Below are positions 45,529 through 53,903 of a stretch of 64,000 nt of DNA, piece after piece. This stretch comes from AP-15 sp963772295. Its GTDB lineage: Bacteria > Pseudomonadota > Alphaproteobacteria > ATCC43930 > CGMCC-115725. The notes under the pieces were generated by a model. That model saw nothing but the letters and a program-made list of their open reading frames with translations. It had not been told where the DNA came from and did no database searches. The stretch covers positions 1-64,000 of the forward strand of contig CAVYWO010000005.1 in the NCBI GenBank assembly GCA_963772295.1, given 5' to 3'. The translations under genes were made by a program, and so were the position numbers. Every line of letters begins with the position of its first letter. The first letter of the stretch is position 1.

Positions 45529-46821
45529 ATGGGCAATGTCGCCGTCGTCGGCGCCCAATGGGGCGACGAGGGCAAAGGCAAGATCGTCGACTGGCTCAGC
45601 GAGCGCGCCGATGTTGTGGTCCGCTTTCAGGGCGGCCACAACGCCGGCCATACGCTCGTCATCGGTAACGTCGAGCACAAGATGAGCCTGCTGCCGTCGG
45701 GTGTGGTGCGCCCGGGCAAGCTCTCGATCATCGGCAATGGCGTCGTCGTCGACCCTTGGGCGCTGCTCGACGAGATCGATGCGATGCGCGCGAAGGGCTT
45801 CGAGATCACGCCGCAGAGCCTGAAGCTCGCCGATAACGCCGCCCTGATCCTGCCGTCGCACGGCGCCCTCGACCGGGCCCGCGAAGCGCGCCGCGGCGCC
45901 GGCCGGATCGGCACCACCGGCCGCGGCATCGGCCCGGCCTATGAAGACAAGGTCGGACGCCGCGCGGTTCGCGTCTGCGATCTCGCCGATCCAACGGCGC
46001 TCGAGGAACGGCTCGACCAGCTCTTGTTGCATCACAACGCGCTGTTGCGCGGTCTCGACAAACCGGAGATCGACCGCGAGGCACTCGTTGCCTCGCTGAA
46101 GGCGGTGGCGCCGCGCCTGCTGCCGTTTGCGGCACCCGTCTGGCGCGTCCTCGACGAGGCACGGCGGCGCGGGCGGCGCATCCTGTTCGAGGGCGCCCAG
46201 GGTGCCTTGCTCGACGTCGATCACGGCACCTACCCCTATGTCACTTCGTCGAACACGCTCGCCGGCCAGGCGGCCGCCGGTTCGGGCATCGCGCCGGGCG
46301 CGGTCGGCTACGTCCTCGGGATCACCAAGGCCTACACCACCCGCGTCGGCAGCGGCCCGTTCCCGACCGAGCTAGAGGACGAAATCGGCCGCACCCTTGG
46401 CGAACGCGGCCGCGAGTACGGCGTCGTCACCGGCCGGCCGCGGCGCTGCGGCTGGTTCGATGCGGTGGCGGTGCGCCAGGCGGTCCGGTTCGGCGGCATC
46501 GACGGGATCGCCTTGACCAAGCTCGATGTGCTCGACGGTCTCGCCGAGATCAAGTTCTGCACCGCCTATCGCCGCGGCGGGGCGCGCTATGACCACTTGC
46601 CGGCCGGCGCCTCGGCCCAGGCCGAAATCGAGCCGGTCTACGAGACCGCCGAGGGCTGGCAGGAGAGCACCCGCGGCGCCCGTTCCTGGGCCCAGCTGCC
46701 GGCCACCGCGATCAAATACATCCGCCGGCTCGAGGAATTGATCGGCGCGCCGGTCGCCCTCTTGTCGACGAGCCCCGACCGCGACGACACCGTCCTGGTG
46801 CGCGACCCCTTCGCCGATTGA
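45529..46821 (+). CDS. purA: Adenylosuccinate synthetase
   Basis: 430 residues. GTP-binding loop GAQWGDEGKGKIVDWL (8-23), IMP site GGHNAGHTLVIG, GTTGRGIGPAYEDKVGRRAV, and YVTSSNTLAGQAAAGSGIAP and RCGWFDAVAVRQAV blocks are all present. AAGGGTACCGGC precedes the ATG. The enzyme joins IMP and aspartate with GTP to make adenylosuccinate on the way to AMP. The length matches the family. Immediately downstream lies a broken VapBC pair on the other strand. Confidence 0.97.
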   Translation: MGNVAVVGAQWGDEGKGKIVDWLSERADVVVRFQGGHNAGHTLVIGNVEHKMSLLPSGVVRPGKLSIIGNGVVVDPWALLDEIDAMRAKGFEITPQSLKLADNAALILPSHGALDRAREARRGAGRIGTTGRGIGPAYEDKVGRRAVRVCDLADPTALEERLDQLLLHHNALLRGLDKPEIDREALVASLKAVAPRLLPFAAPVWRVLDEARRRGRRILFEGAQGALLDVDHGTYPYVTSSNTLAGQAAAGSGIAPGAVGYVLGITKAYTTRVGSGPFPTELEDEIGRTLGERGREYGVVTGRPRRCGWFDAVAVRQAVRFGGIDGIALTKLDVLDGLAEIKFCTAYRRGGARYDHLPAGASAQAEIEPVYETAEGWQESTRGARSWAQLPATAIKYIRRLEELIGAPVALLSTSPDRDDTVLVRDPFAD

Positions 46822-46901
46822 GGTCGGTCCCGGCAGAACGGCAGGGAGTTCTCCTTGAGGGCGTCGCCGACGAAAACGTTCGTGTCGACGGCGAGCCTCA
46901 T
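46822..46901 (-). pseudogene. VapC-type PIN toxin, N-terminal remnant
   Basis: From an ATG at 46901, MRLAVDTNVFVGDALKENSL is the first strand of a PIN domain with its metal Asp. After about 28 residues the sequence runs into the antisense of purA and is no longer PIN-like. The remaining acidic residues are absent, so it is inactive. Confidence 0.55.
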
Positions 46902-47014
46902 CCAAGCAACGGCTCGACCTCCCTTTGCGCCTGTTTGATCAACCTGTCGATATCGTCGTCGCTAAGGCCGGCGGCGATCACCAGGCGGCGCGACTCCTGG
47001 ATGCACCACTTAAA
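46898..47014 (-). pseudogene. VapB-type antitoxin, C-terminal remnant
   Basis: An open frame without a start encodes LFKWCIQESRRLVIAAGLSD, DDIDRLIKQAQREVEPLLG and stops within the VapC start (ATGA overlap), the usual antitoxin-toxin coupling. The DNA-binding N-terminus is missing, replaced by the 3' end of the PspA-like gene region. Family assignment rests mainly on position. Confidence 0.4.
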
Positions 47015-47022
47015 CAGCGAAC

Positions 47023-47799
47023 CTACCCGCTGATCTGGCGGGGCTGCCGGTTTTCCAGCAGCGCGAACGGATCGGCGGCCTGCACCTGCGGATTTTTCGC
47101 GAGGATCTCGTTGATCACGTCGGAGCCGGAACTCGAAGCGCGCTTGATGGCGTCGGCCGCTTGCAGATTCGCGGCGGCCTGCTTGTGCGCGTCGGCCGCC
47201 GCGTTGCGCATCGCGCCGAGTGCGACGCCGAGCGAGTCGCTGGCACGGGTGATGTCGGAAAGCTGCTTCTGGCGGTCGAGCGTGTGCTGCGCCAGCTGCC
47301 GCTCCTGATCGGCGCGCCGCATCTCGCGCTGCGCGTCGGCGAGGTTGCGGCGCGCCTCGGCGAGGCGTTGAGCGGCCTCGTCCAGAGCCTTGGTGACCTC
47401 GCCGAGCCAGGTGCCGGCGGTCGCCATGCTCTCTTCGTCGTGACCGAGATCCGTGTCGAGGGTCTGGATCTCGTGCGCCACGAGCTGGGCCTTGGTAATG
47501 ATGTCGCGCTTGGCTCGCTCGTCCGCAGCGCCATCGGCCTGCCCCTTGAGCACGCTCAAAGCCGCCAGCGCCCGGCTGCGGTTGGCTTCGAGCTGGTCGT
47601 GATGGGTGTGCAGCTGCTTCAGGTCATCGGCGGCCTCGACCTTCAGCCTGGCGACCTTTTCGACCTCTGCGCTGAGCAGCCGGATGTCCGCTTCGCCGGC
47701 CGTCTTCGGATCGAAGCGAACGAGGACCCCGGTGAACGCATCGAGGGCGTTCTTCGCCTCGGCGATGCCGAAAGCGGCGAGAAAGTTGAGCTTGGCCAT
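47023..47799 (-). CDS. PspA/IM30-like coiled-coil protein (YjfJ-like)
   Basis: 258 residues. The start at 47799 (MAKLNFLAAFGIAEAKNALD) is preferred over an ATG six bases earlier because GAGGAG then lies at a normal 7-base spacing. Most of the protein (about 45-215) is heptad-like: VEKVARLKVEAADDLKQLHT, ERAKRDIITKAQLVAHEIQT, ARRNLADAQREMRRADQERQ. This resembles PspA family members that sit in yjfIJKL-type membrane-stress clusters. Two co-directional genes upstream (DUF2491 and TAXI-like) complete an operon with 27-base spacing. It probably acts at the inner membrane surface. Confidence 0.75.
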   Translation of the reverse strand: MAKLNFLAAFGIAEAKNALDAFTGVLVRFDPKTAGEADIRLLSAEVEKVARLKVEAADDLKQLHTHHDQLEANRSRALAALSVLKGQADGAADERAKRDIITKAQLVAHEIQTLDTDLGHDEESMATAGTWLGEVTKALDEAAQRLAEARRNLADAQREMRRADQERQLAQHTLDRQKQLSDITRASDSLGVALGAMRNAAADAHKQAAANLQAADAIKRASSSGSDVINEILAKNPQVQAADPFALLENRQPRQISG

Positions 47800-47825
47800 G
47801 CACATGCTCCTCGGTTGCGCGCCGC

Positions 47826-48611
47826 TCAGGCGCCGGGGGGTACAATCCGAACGTCGCCGGGTTCGAGGGCGAGACCGGCATAGAGCTGGACCATCGCGCG
47901 GTCGGGATATTCGCTGACCTGCAGCCAGACCAGCTCGTCGGGCAACGGCGTTCCCGGCGGCAACGATCCCGGGCGCGGCAGCGCGCGGCCGTAGAGCATG
48001 GCCCGGTGCATCACGACCACGGTGTCGGAGCCGAAGGGGTCGGCGTTCAGCCGTTCTTCCAGGGTGATCGGCGCCACCTGCTCGGGCCCGCCCTGGGGCC
48101 ACATGCGCGCGTAACTTGCCTGCACGCGCGAAGCGTCGGCAGCATCCGGCACATCGAGCTGCCGGTAGCCGACAAGGTAGCGCTCATTCGGGTCGTCCGG
48201 ATTGGCCGGCAACCACACCGACCATTCCGCTGAGGTGGCCGGCATGATCTCCCGGAACAAGCGGAACAACCGCAGCTCGCCGGCGACCGGCTGACCGTCC
48301 GCGCCGCTGATGGCCTGCAGAAAACTCTCCTCGCCCCCCTCGGCGTCGAGATAGCAGCGGTGGATCGTGTTGCCGTCGGCCTGCATCCGCCCATAGGCGA
48401 CAATCTTGGCCACGCTCCCTTCCGGTTTCGCGACCAGGTGCCCGACGCCCGCGGCGATGATGAACGGGACCTCGTTGTCGAACAGCACCGAGCCGCCAAT
48501 GCGCAAGCCGTAGGGCAAGTTGTCGTCGATGCGCGGCCCTTGCCGGGGCCGGAATACGGCTGCCAGCTTTGCCGCCTGCGCCGCCGCAAAGGCGCGATAG
48601 AAGCCGGCCAT
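47826..48611 (-). CDS. DUF2491 family protein (YjfK-like)
   Basis: 261 residues. ATG at 48611 shares its A with the stop of the preceding gene. Recognisable blocks are LPYGLRIGGSVLFDNEVPFI, IVAYGRMQADGNTIHRCYLD and EWSVWLPANPDDPNERYLVG, followed by a C-terminal PDRAMVQLYAGLALEPGDVR. DUF2491 proteins of unknown biochemical role accompany PspA-like YjfJ in several proteobacteria. No membrane segment or signal peptide. It is translated together with its neighbours; the gene downstream starts 27 bases later. Confidence 0.8.
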   Translation of the reverse strand: MAGFYRAFAAAQAAKLAAVFRPRQGPRIDDNLPYGLRIGGSVLFDNEVPFIIAAGVGHLVAKPEGSVAKIVAYGRMQADGNTIHRCYLDAEGGEESFLQAISGADGQPVAGELRLFRLFREIMPATSAEWSVWLPANPDDPNERYLVGYRQLDVPDAADASRVQASYARMWPQGGPEQVAPITLEERLNADPFGSDTVVVMHRAMLYGRALPRPGSLPPGTPLPDELVWLQVSEYPDRAMVQLYAGLALEPGDVRIVPPGA

Positions 48612-50347
48612 CACTGCAGCCCCGCATTGGCCCGTTCGAGGTCGGGCTCGGTGAATTGCCACGCCGTCAGGAACAGATCCTCGGCGGTGCGGCCGTTGTC
48701 CCGCACCCAATTGCCCGAGACGACGACGATCGCGGGCACGCACAAGGTCCGCACCGAACCGGCTCCGAGCAGCTTTGGATAAAGCCCGCCTTCGAGCGTG
48801 CATTCGTGATAGACGAAATTGCCGTCGCGGTCGGTGACCTTGGCAAAGCTCGGGTCGCCGCTCATCGACACGAGTCGCACGCTGTCGCCGAACTCCCGGT
48901 CCACCTGGGACATGAACTCGGAATGGCCGGGCATCATGACCAGCATGACGGCGCCGCGATCTCCCGCGACGGCCTTTATGGCCTCGGGATAGGGAGCGTT
49001 TTCGATCCGGACACTCTCGTACTGCGTGTTCTGCGCCTGGAAGAAGACCCAGGAGCGCTTCGAGGCATGATGCGCCAAATTCTCGTACGAGGCCTCGGCG
49101 CCGGAGCCCGCAGGCCCGACATAGAGCGTTGCGCCCGGCTTCAAATCGCCGACGCTGTGGATCGCAGACGACTTGTTGACCAGGAGGAACATCGCCTCGC
49201 TATAGGCTGTCAGCTGATAGCGCCCGAACGTTTTCGGCCTGTTACCGCCGGTCGAGAGGGCGCGCAATGCCCAATCGATGACGTCGGCGGTGGCAAAGAT
49301 TGCTTGGTTCTTCCCCTCGACGTAGTCCATGACGTTTTCCTTGCTGCCGGCGGTGCCGCGGCAATCGATCTCGAGCGTCGCCGCGGCGTTCGCTTTGAGC
49401 TTGTCGCACAGCATCAGATAGGTGCTGCCGGGCGTGCCAGTGGCGAAGGCCAGCTTTGGTGCCGCGACGCCGGTGACGACTTCGGCCGCCAGCGCCACCT
49501 CGGGCTTGACGCCCGGCGGCAGGTAGTTCGGGTCGGACGGCACTTGCTTCTCTTTCATCGCCGCGACATCGCGGTCCATCGCGGCGAGCTTGGCCCTCAG
49601 GTCCGCGTTGTCCTGGGCCAGGCGATCGGCGTCATGGCGCCAGGCCTCGTAGGCCGGGTCGTCCTGATGATAATAGGCCCAGTCGTGATGCAGATCGAGG
49701 ATCGACCATAGGAACAGCGCGTCCCAGATCCCGTAGGAAGGCGCGCCGTAATGCACGTAAACCGGCGGCTGCCACCCGGCCGAACCGTAGTAACGGTCGC
49801 GTTCGGCGTAATAGACGCCCGGCGTCGGTCGCGGCCCCGCGGCCTCGACGCTTTGTCGTGCCCAAGCAGCGGTAGCGGCCGGCGCCTCCAATTTTGGCGG
49901 CGGCGCCTTGAACGCCGCCTGCTGCTCCCGCATCTTGGCCAGGGAAGCGGCCGCCTGCTGGCGAGCGATGGCGCGGTCGAAACCGGTCGCCGCCGCCGGG
50001 CCCTTCGGCGCCGCGGCGCCGACAGCGGCGGTGCCGGCTCCCGGTTTTACGAAACCGCCGCTCGCCGCCGGTTCGAAAGCCGCGGCGCCGGTCTGGGATG
50101 ACGGCTTCGCGAAACCGCCGCTTGTCTGATGCGATGCCGCCATGGCTGGCGGCGAACCAGTCGGCGACGCGGAGCCGGGCTTGGTGAAACCGCCGCTAGA
50201 CGGGGATCTCGGCGAAGGGGAAAACGTGACCCTTCCCCATCCGGACCCGCTGCTGTGGTGCGACCGGCTGTAAGAGCTTGGCGCTAATCCGATACCGGTC
50301 AGCAGGACGGCGGCGGCCGCGATGCGGAAGAAACCCCCGAGCCTCAC
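48611..50347 (-). CDS. Exported protein with SGGFxKP repeats and a TAXI-like binding domain
   Basis: 578 residues from a GTG at 50347 (AGGGGA upstream). A signal peptide (FFRIAAAAVLLTGIGLAPSS) is followed by a low-complexity region with SGGFTKPG, SGGFAKPS and SGGFVKPG, a helical stretch and a YYAERDRYYGSAGWQPPVYV segment. Residues about 275-578 resemble the solute-binding domain of TAXI-type TRAP transporters: APKLAFATGTPGSTYLMLCD, ALRALSTGGNRP and YVGPAGSGAEASYENLAHHA. No TRAP membrane subunits are near. It may sense a periplasmic ligand for the PspA-like/DUF2491 partners. That role is inference. Confidence 0.7.
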   Translation of the reverse strand: MRLGGFFRIAAAAVLLTGIGLAPSSYSRSHHSSGSGWGRVTFSPSPRSPSSGGFTKPGSASPTGSPPAMAASHQTSGGFAKPSSQTGAAAFEPAASGGFVKPGAGTAAVGAAAPKGPAAATGFDRAIARQQAAASLAKMREQQAAFKAPPPKLEAPAATAAWARQSVEAAGPRPTPGVYYAERDRYYGSAGWQPPVYVHYGAPSYGIWDALFLWSILDLHHDWAYYHQDDPAYEAWRHDADRLAQDNADLRAKLAAMDRDVAAMKEKQVPSDPNYLPPGVKPEVALAAEVVTGVAAPKLAFATGTPGSTYLMLCDKLKANAAATLEIDCRGTAGSKENVMDYVEGKNQAIFATADVIDWALRALSTGGNRPKTFGRYQLTAYSEAMFLLVNKSSAIHSVGDLKPGATLYVGPAGSGAEASYENLAHHASKRSWVFFQAQNTQYESVRIENAPYPEAIKAVAGDRGAVMLVMMPGHSEFMSQVDREFGDSVRLVSMSGDPSFAKVTDRDGNFVYHECTLEGGLYPKLLGAGSVRTLCVPAIVVVSGNWVRDNGRTAEDLFLTAWQFTEPDLERANAGLQ

Positions 50348-50693
50348 GATGATCCCCTGTCAAACTCGATGAACGTGACGCCGTTCCCGCGCTGAGGCGT
50401 TTGCCAAACCAGCCCACGGATGCCCATTGAGACGCCCCGCTCTCGTGCGGCCATCAGCCGTTAATCAGTATAACTCGCGCTTATTTCAGCTGCCGCCCGC
50501 ACCGGTGGCAGCCACAATGATCCGGCAGAGGGATGAAGTTACATCGCTGCTTTTGACAGTGCTGCCGCCGATCCGGATTCCTAGATCCGGGCGTGCGGGT
50601 TTGCCGCACCCGGCTCTTCCCACGGGTAACCCCCGCCATGCCGTCTGTACCACCCAAGGATGACTGATCCGAGGCGGTGGCAGGGGAAAGCGG
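50348..50693. other. Intergenic region with a strong hairpin
   Basis: No gene. It holds a hairpin at 50587-50613 and the upstream region of the TAXI-like gene. Confidence 0.5.
50587..50613 (-). repeat. GC-rich hairpin resembling a group II intron motif
   Basis: CCGGGCGTGCGG pairs with CCGCACCCGG across five bases (two-base bulge). Read on the minus strand with flanking GAGC it looks like the GAGCCG-stem found in bacterial group II introns, but no maturase gene or domain V is present. Confidence 0.3.
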
Positions 50694-51377
50694 TCAGCGC
50701 GACGGGCGGCCGTGCGCCGCAGCCGGCGGCCTGCCGCCGAGGCGGGCGTGGTCGCGGATGTAGTTGTCGGCATGCCCGACGATCGTGTCGAGCCGATCGG
50801 CAAAATAATGGTCGGCGCCGGCAATCTTGCGGAAATCGATCTTGATGTCGCGCTGGTGCGACAGCTTGGTGACGAGCTTCTGCACCGCATCGAGCGGCAC
50901 CACGGTATCCTGATCGCCTTGCAGGATCAGCCCGGATGACGGGCAGGGGGCGAGAAAGGTGAAGTCATAGACGTTCGCCGGCGGCGCGACCGCGATGAAG
51001 CTCTCGATCTCGGGCCGCCGCATCAGGAGCTGCATACCGATCCAGGCGCCGAACGAAAACCCGGCAATCCAGCATGTCGGCGCGTTCGGGTTGTAGGTCT
51101 GCAGCCAGTCGAGCGCCGAGGCGGCGTCGGACAATTCGCCCTCGCCCCGGTCGAAGCTGCCCTGGCTGCGGCCGACGCCGCGGAAGTTGAAGCGGAGGGT
51201 GGAGAAGCCGTGGCGCACGAAGCACTGGTACAACAGATAGACGATCTTGTTGTTCATCGTGCCGCCATGCTGCGGATGCGGATGGAGCACGACGGCCAGC
51301 GGCGCCGCCGGCGTCCGCGCGTGGTGATAGCGCGCCTCGATCCGGCCTTCCGGCCCGTTGATGATTACCTCAGGCAT
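50694..51377 (-). CDS. Alpha/beta hydrolase (CocE/dienelactone-hydrolase-like)
   Basis: 227 residues from the ATG at 51377 (MPEVIINGPEGRIEARYHHA). HPHPQHGGTMNNKIVYLLYQ is the oxyanion block, LRFNFRGVGRSQGSFDRGEG the loop after it, GFSFGAWIGM the nucleophile elbow, GDQDTVVPLDAV the acid and GADHYFADRLDTIV the His. This compact family is widely conserved in alphaproteobacteria. Divergent from cysE at 51542. A conserved cytoplasmic esterase or thioesterase role is likely; substrate unknown. Confidence 0.88.
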   Translation of the reverse strand: MPEVIINGPEGRIEARYHHARTPAAPLAVVLHPHPQHGGTMNNKIVYLLYQCFVRHGFSTLRFNFRGVGRSQGSFDRGEGELSDAASALDWLQTYNPNAPTCWIAGFSFGAWIGMQLLMRRPEIESFIAVAPPANVYDFTFLAPCPSSGLILQGDQDTVVPLDAVQKLVTKLSHQRDIKIDFRKIAGADHYFADRLDTIVGHADNYIRDHARLGGRPPAAAHGRPSR

Positions 51378-51541
51378 GGCGGAATTCCGAGGCTCTAAGT
51401 AGGAAATCCGCACCTTGCGGAAGGCCGGCCGACCCTGGTTTCTTGATCATTTTGCTCGGACAACCATATCTTCGCTCTAGGCGGCACCGGCTGGCGCCGC
51501 TCGCGCGAGCCCTAACGCCAGCGTAACATATAGTGTCGGCA

Positions 51542-52300
51542 ATGTTTTTGGAAAACCTGCGCGACGAGATCGACGCCACTCTCGCGCGCGACCCCGCGGC
51601 GCGGTCGCGCCTCGAGGTCGTGCTGTGCTATCCGGGTTTTCATGCGCTCCTGTTCCACCGGCTGGCCCATTGGCTGTGGCAGCGCCGCTGGTTCCTCGCC
51701 GGGCGCTTCGTGTCGCATCTCGGTCGGATGCAAACCGGGATCGAGATCCATCCCGGGGCCAAGATCGGCAAGCGCCTGTTCATCGACCACGGCATGGGCG
51801 TGGTGATCGGCGAGACCGCGGAAATCGGCGACGACTGCACGCTGTACCAGGGCGTGACCCTGGGCGGGACCTCGCTGACGCGAGGCGAGAAGCGCCATCC
51901 GACCCTCGGCAACAACGTCATCGTCAGTTCGGGCGCCCAGGTTCTCGGGCCGTTCCGCGTCGGCGACGGAGCACGGGTCGGAGCCCAGGCGGTCGTTCTC
52001 GCCGAAGTGCCGGATGGCGCCACGATGGTCGGAATCCCGGCGCGTCCGGTCGCGGGGCGCGCGGCGCCGCTGCGGCCGCGGCCGGAATTTCGGCCCTACG
52101 CGCTGGGCGAAGGCATCCCGGATCCGGTGGCGCGCGCGCTCAACGGGCTGCTCGACGAGGTGACGAGCCTGCGCGCACGCGTGACCGAGTTCGAGCGGGC
52201 CGGTCGCGCGGCCGGCGCGGCGGCCGCGGTCGAGATCGTCGCGCCGACCCATGGCAACGGCGCCGACGACGAGGAGCCCGTGCTGAGCGAGCGATCATGA
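51542..52300 (+). CDS. cysE: Serine O-acetyltransferase
   Basis: 252 residues from the ATG at 51542; a GTG at 51533 is the alternative. The short N-terminal helical part (LRDEIDATLARDPAARSRLE) leads into left-handed hexapeptide repeats: GIEIHPGAKIGKRLFIDHGM, GVVIGETAEIGDDCTLYQGV, TLGGTSL, KRHPTLGNNVIVSSGAQVLG. His in IDHGMG and Asp-containing turns form the active site. It acetylates serine for cysteine synthesis, matching serA/serC nearby. The last 45 residues are Ala/Glu-rich. It overlaps iscR by ATGA, so cysteine supply and Fe-S regulation are co-translated. Confidence 0.95.
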   Translation: MFLENLRDEIDATLARDPAARSRLEVVLCYPGFHALLFHRLAHWLWQRRWFLAGRFVSHLGRMQTGIEIHPGAKIGKRLFIDHGMGVVIGETAEIGDDCTLYQGVTLGGTSLTRGEKRHPTLGNNVIVSSGAQVLGPFRVGDGARVGAQAVVLAEVPDGATMVGIPARPVAGRAAPLRPRPEFRPYALGEGIPDPVARALNGLLDEVTSLRARVTEFERAGRAAGAAAAVEIVAPTHGNGADDEEPVLSERS

Positions 52301-52770
52301 GGCTGAGCACCAAGGGCCGTTATGCCGTCATGGCGATGGTCGATCTCGCCGTCCACGGCGGCGAAGCGCCGGTGGCGCTTTCGGAAATCGCCGAGCGCCA
52401 GGAGATCTCGCTGTCGTATCTCGAACAACTCTTTGCGATGCTGCGGCGGAGCGGGCTGGTGCGGGGCGTGCGCGGCCCGGGCGGCGGTTACCTGTTGGCG
52501 TTCGACCGCAGCGAGACCCGCATTGCCGACATCATCCTGGCGGTCGACGAACCGATCCGGGCGACCCGCTGCACGCCGGGCGCGCCCGTCGGCTGCCGCG
52601 GCAACAAGATGCGCTGTCTTACGCACGATTTGTGGGAAGAACTCGGCAATCAGATCCACCTCTACCTGAGTTCGGTATCGCTCGCCGATGTCTGCGAGCG
52701 CCGCGTGCTCGGCACCAGCGGGCGGCTGCACGTGCAGTCACGGTGCGCCGCAGCCGCCGAAGGCCTTTAA
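52297..52770 (+). CDS. iscR: Rrf2 family Fe-S cluster regulator
   Basis: 157 residues. The winged helix starts MRLSTKGRYAVMAMVDLAVH and LSEIAERQEISLSYLEQLFA, and the wing is GVRGPGGGYLLA. Cys92, Cys100 and Cys107, with His110 nearby, are placed as the [2Fe-2S] ligands of IscR. The regulator represses isc genes when it carries a cluster. The C-terminal 40 residues end VQSRCAAAAEGL. Its ATG overlaps the cysE stop and its TAA overlaps the next gene's start (TAATG), so the whole group is one coupled operon. Confidence 0.93.
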   Translation: MRLSTKGRYAVMAMVDLAVHGGEAPVALSEIAERQEISLSYLEQLFAMLRRSGLVRGVRGPGGGYLLAFDRSETRIADIILAVDEPIRATRCTPGAPVGCRGNKMRCLTHDLWEELGNQIHLYLSSVSLADVCERRVLGTSGRLHVQSRCAAAAEGL

Positions 52771-53903
52771 TGCGCGGACGGCGAGAGGCGTATCTCGACT
52801 GGAACGCAACGGCGCCGCTGCGGCCGGCGGCGGCGGCCGCGATCAGGACTGCGCTCGGGTGCTGCGGCAACCCCTCCTCGGTGCATCGCCGGGGGCGGCT
52901 GGCGCGGGAAGTGATCGAATCCGCCCGCGCCGAGATCGCGGCGCTCGTCGCCGCGTCGCCCGAGGATGTCGTCCTTGTCAGCGGCGGCACCGAAGCGAAC
53001 CACCTGGCGCTTCGAGGCTGCGGGCGGGAGCGCGTTCTCGTCTCGGCGGTCGAGCACGATTCGGTCCGGCGCGCGGTCCCGGCAGCCGAACCGATCCCGG
53101 TCGATCGTGACGGCGTCGTCGACCTCGACGCCCTCGACGGCCTGCTTTCCGCCGACGTCCGACCGGCCCTCGTTTCGGTCATGCTCGCCAACAACGAGAC
53201 CGGCGTCGTTCAGCCGGTGAGCGCAGTCGCGGCGCTGGCGCGGGCGCATCGCGCGTTGTTCCATTGCGACGCGGTGCAGGCGGCCGGCAAGATGCGGCTC
53301 GACCTCGACGGGATCGACGCCGATCTCGTGACCCTGTCGGCGCACAAGCTCGGCGGGCCGCCGGGGGTCGGCGCGCTGGTGGCGCGCGACACCGTCGATC
53401 TGCTCCCGATGCTGCGCGGCGGCGGCCAGGAGCGCGGGCGCCGCGCCGGCACCGAAAACCTGCCGGGGATCGCCGGCTTTGGCGCCGCCGCGGCAGCCGC
53501 CCGGACGGAGATCGCGGTTTATGACGCCGTCCGCCGTTGGCGCGACATGCTGGAGGCGGAGATCGCCGCGGCGGCGCCGGCGGCGGTCGTGCTCGGCGCC
53601 GCCGCACCCCGCCTGCCGAACACCTCGGCGATCGCGCTGCCGGGGATCGCCGCCGAGACCCAGGTGATTGCGCTCGATCTCGACGGCGTCATGGTCAGTG
53701 CCGGTGCCGCCTGTTCGTCCGGCAAGGTCGGTCCGAGCCATGTGCTGGCGGCGATGGCGGTCCCGGCCGAACTCGCCGCGGCGACGATCCGGGTGAGCCT
53801 TGGCTGGGAAACGAGCGAGGCCGATATCGAGCGCTTTCTCGGGTCGTGGCTCGGGCTCTATCGGCGGCGTCACCCCGTGTTGCCGCGGGACCGCGCGGCA
53901 TGA
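52770..53903 (+). CDS. Cysteine desulfurase, first paralogue
   Basis: 377 residues. Class V PLP fold: YLDWNATAPLRPAAAAAIRT, SGGTEANHLALRG, ANNETGVVQPVSAVAALARA, FHCDAVQAAGKMRLDL, PLP lysine in LSAHKLGGPPGVGALVARD, and GGGQERGRRAGTENLPGIAG. The catalytic loop Cys is in SAGAACSSGKVGPSHVLAAM. It is a NifS/IscS-like enzyme more diverged than the next gene, with weaker Ala-rich helices. Translationally coupled at both ends. In many alphaproteobacteria a similar pair precedes iscA; this copy may serve tRNA thiolation or another sulfur acceptor (mnmA is in the same run). Confidence 0.9.
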   Translation: MRGRREAYLDWNATAPLRPAAAAAIRTALGCCGNPSSVHRRGRLAREVIESARAEIAALVAASPEDVVLVSGGTEANHLALRGCGRERVLVSAVEHDSVRRAVPAAEPIPVDRDGVVDLDALDGLLSADVRPALVSVMLANNETGVVQPVSAVAALARAHRALFHCDAVQAAGKMRLDLDGIDADLVTLSAHKLGGPPGVGALVARDTVDLLPMLRGGGQERGRRAGTENLPGIAGFGAAAAAARTEIAVYDAVRRWRDMLEAEIAAAAPAAVVLGAAAPRLPNTSAIALPGIAAETQVIALDLDGVMVSAGAACSSGKVGPSHVLAAMAVPAELAAATIRVSLGWETSEADIERFLGSWLGLYRRRHPVLPRDRAA

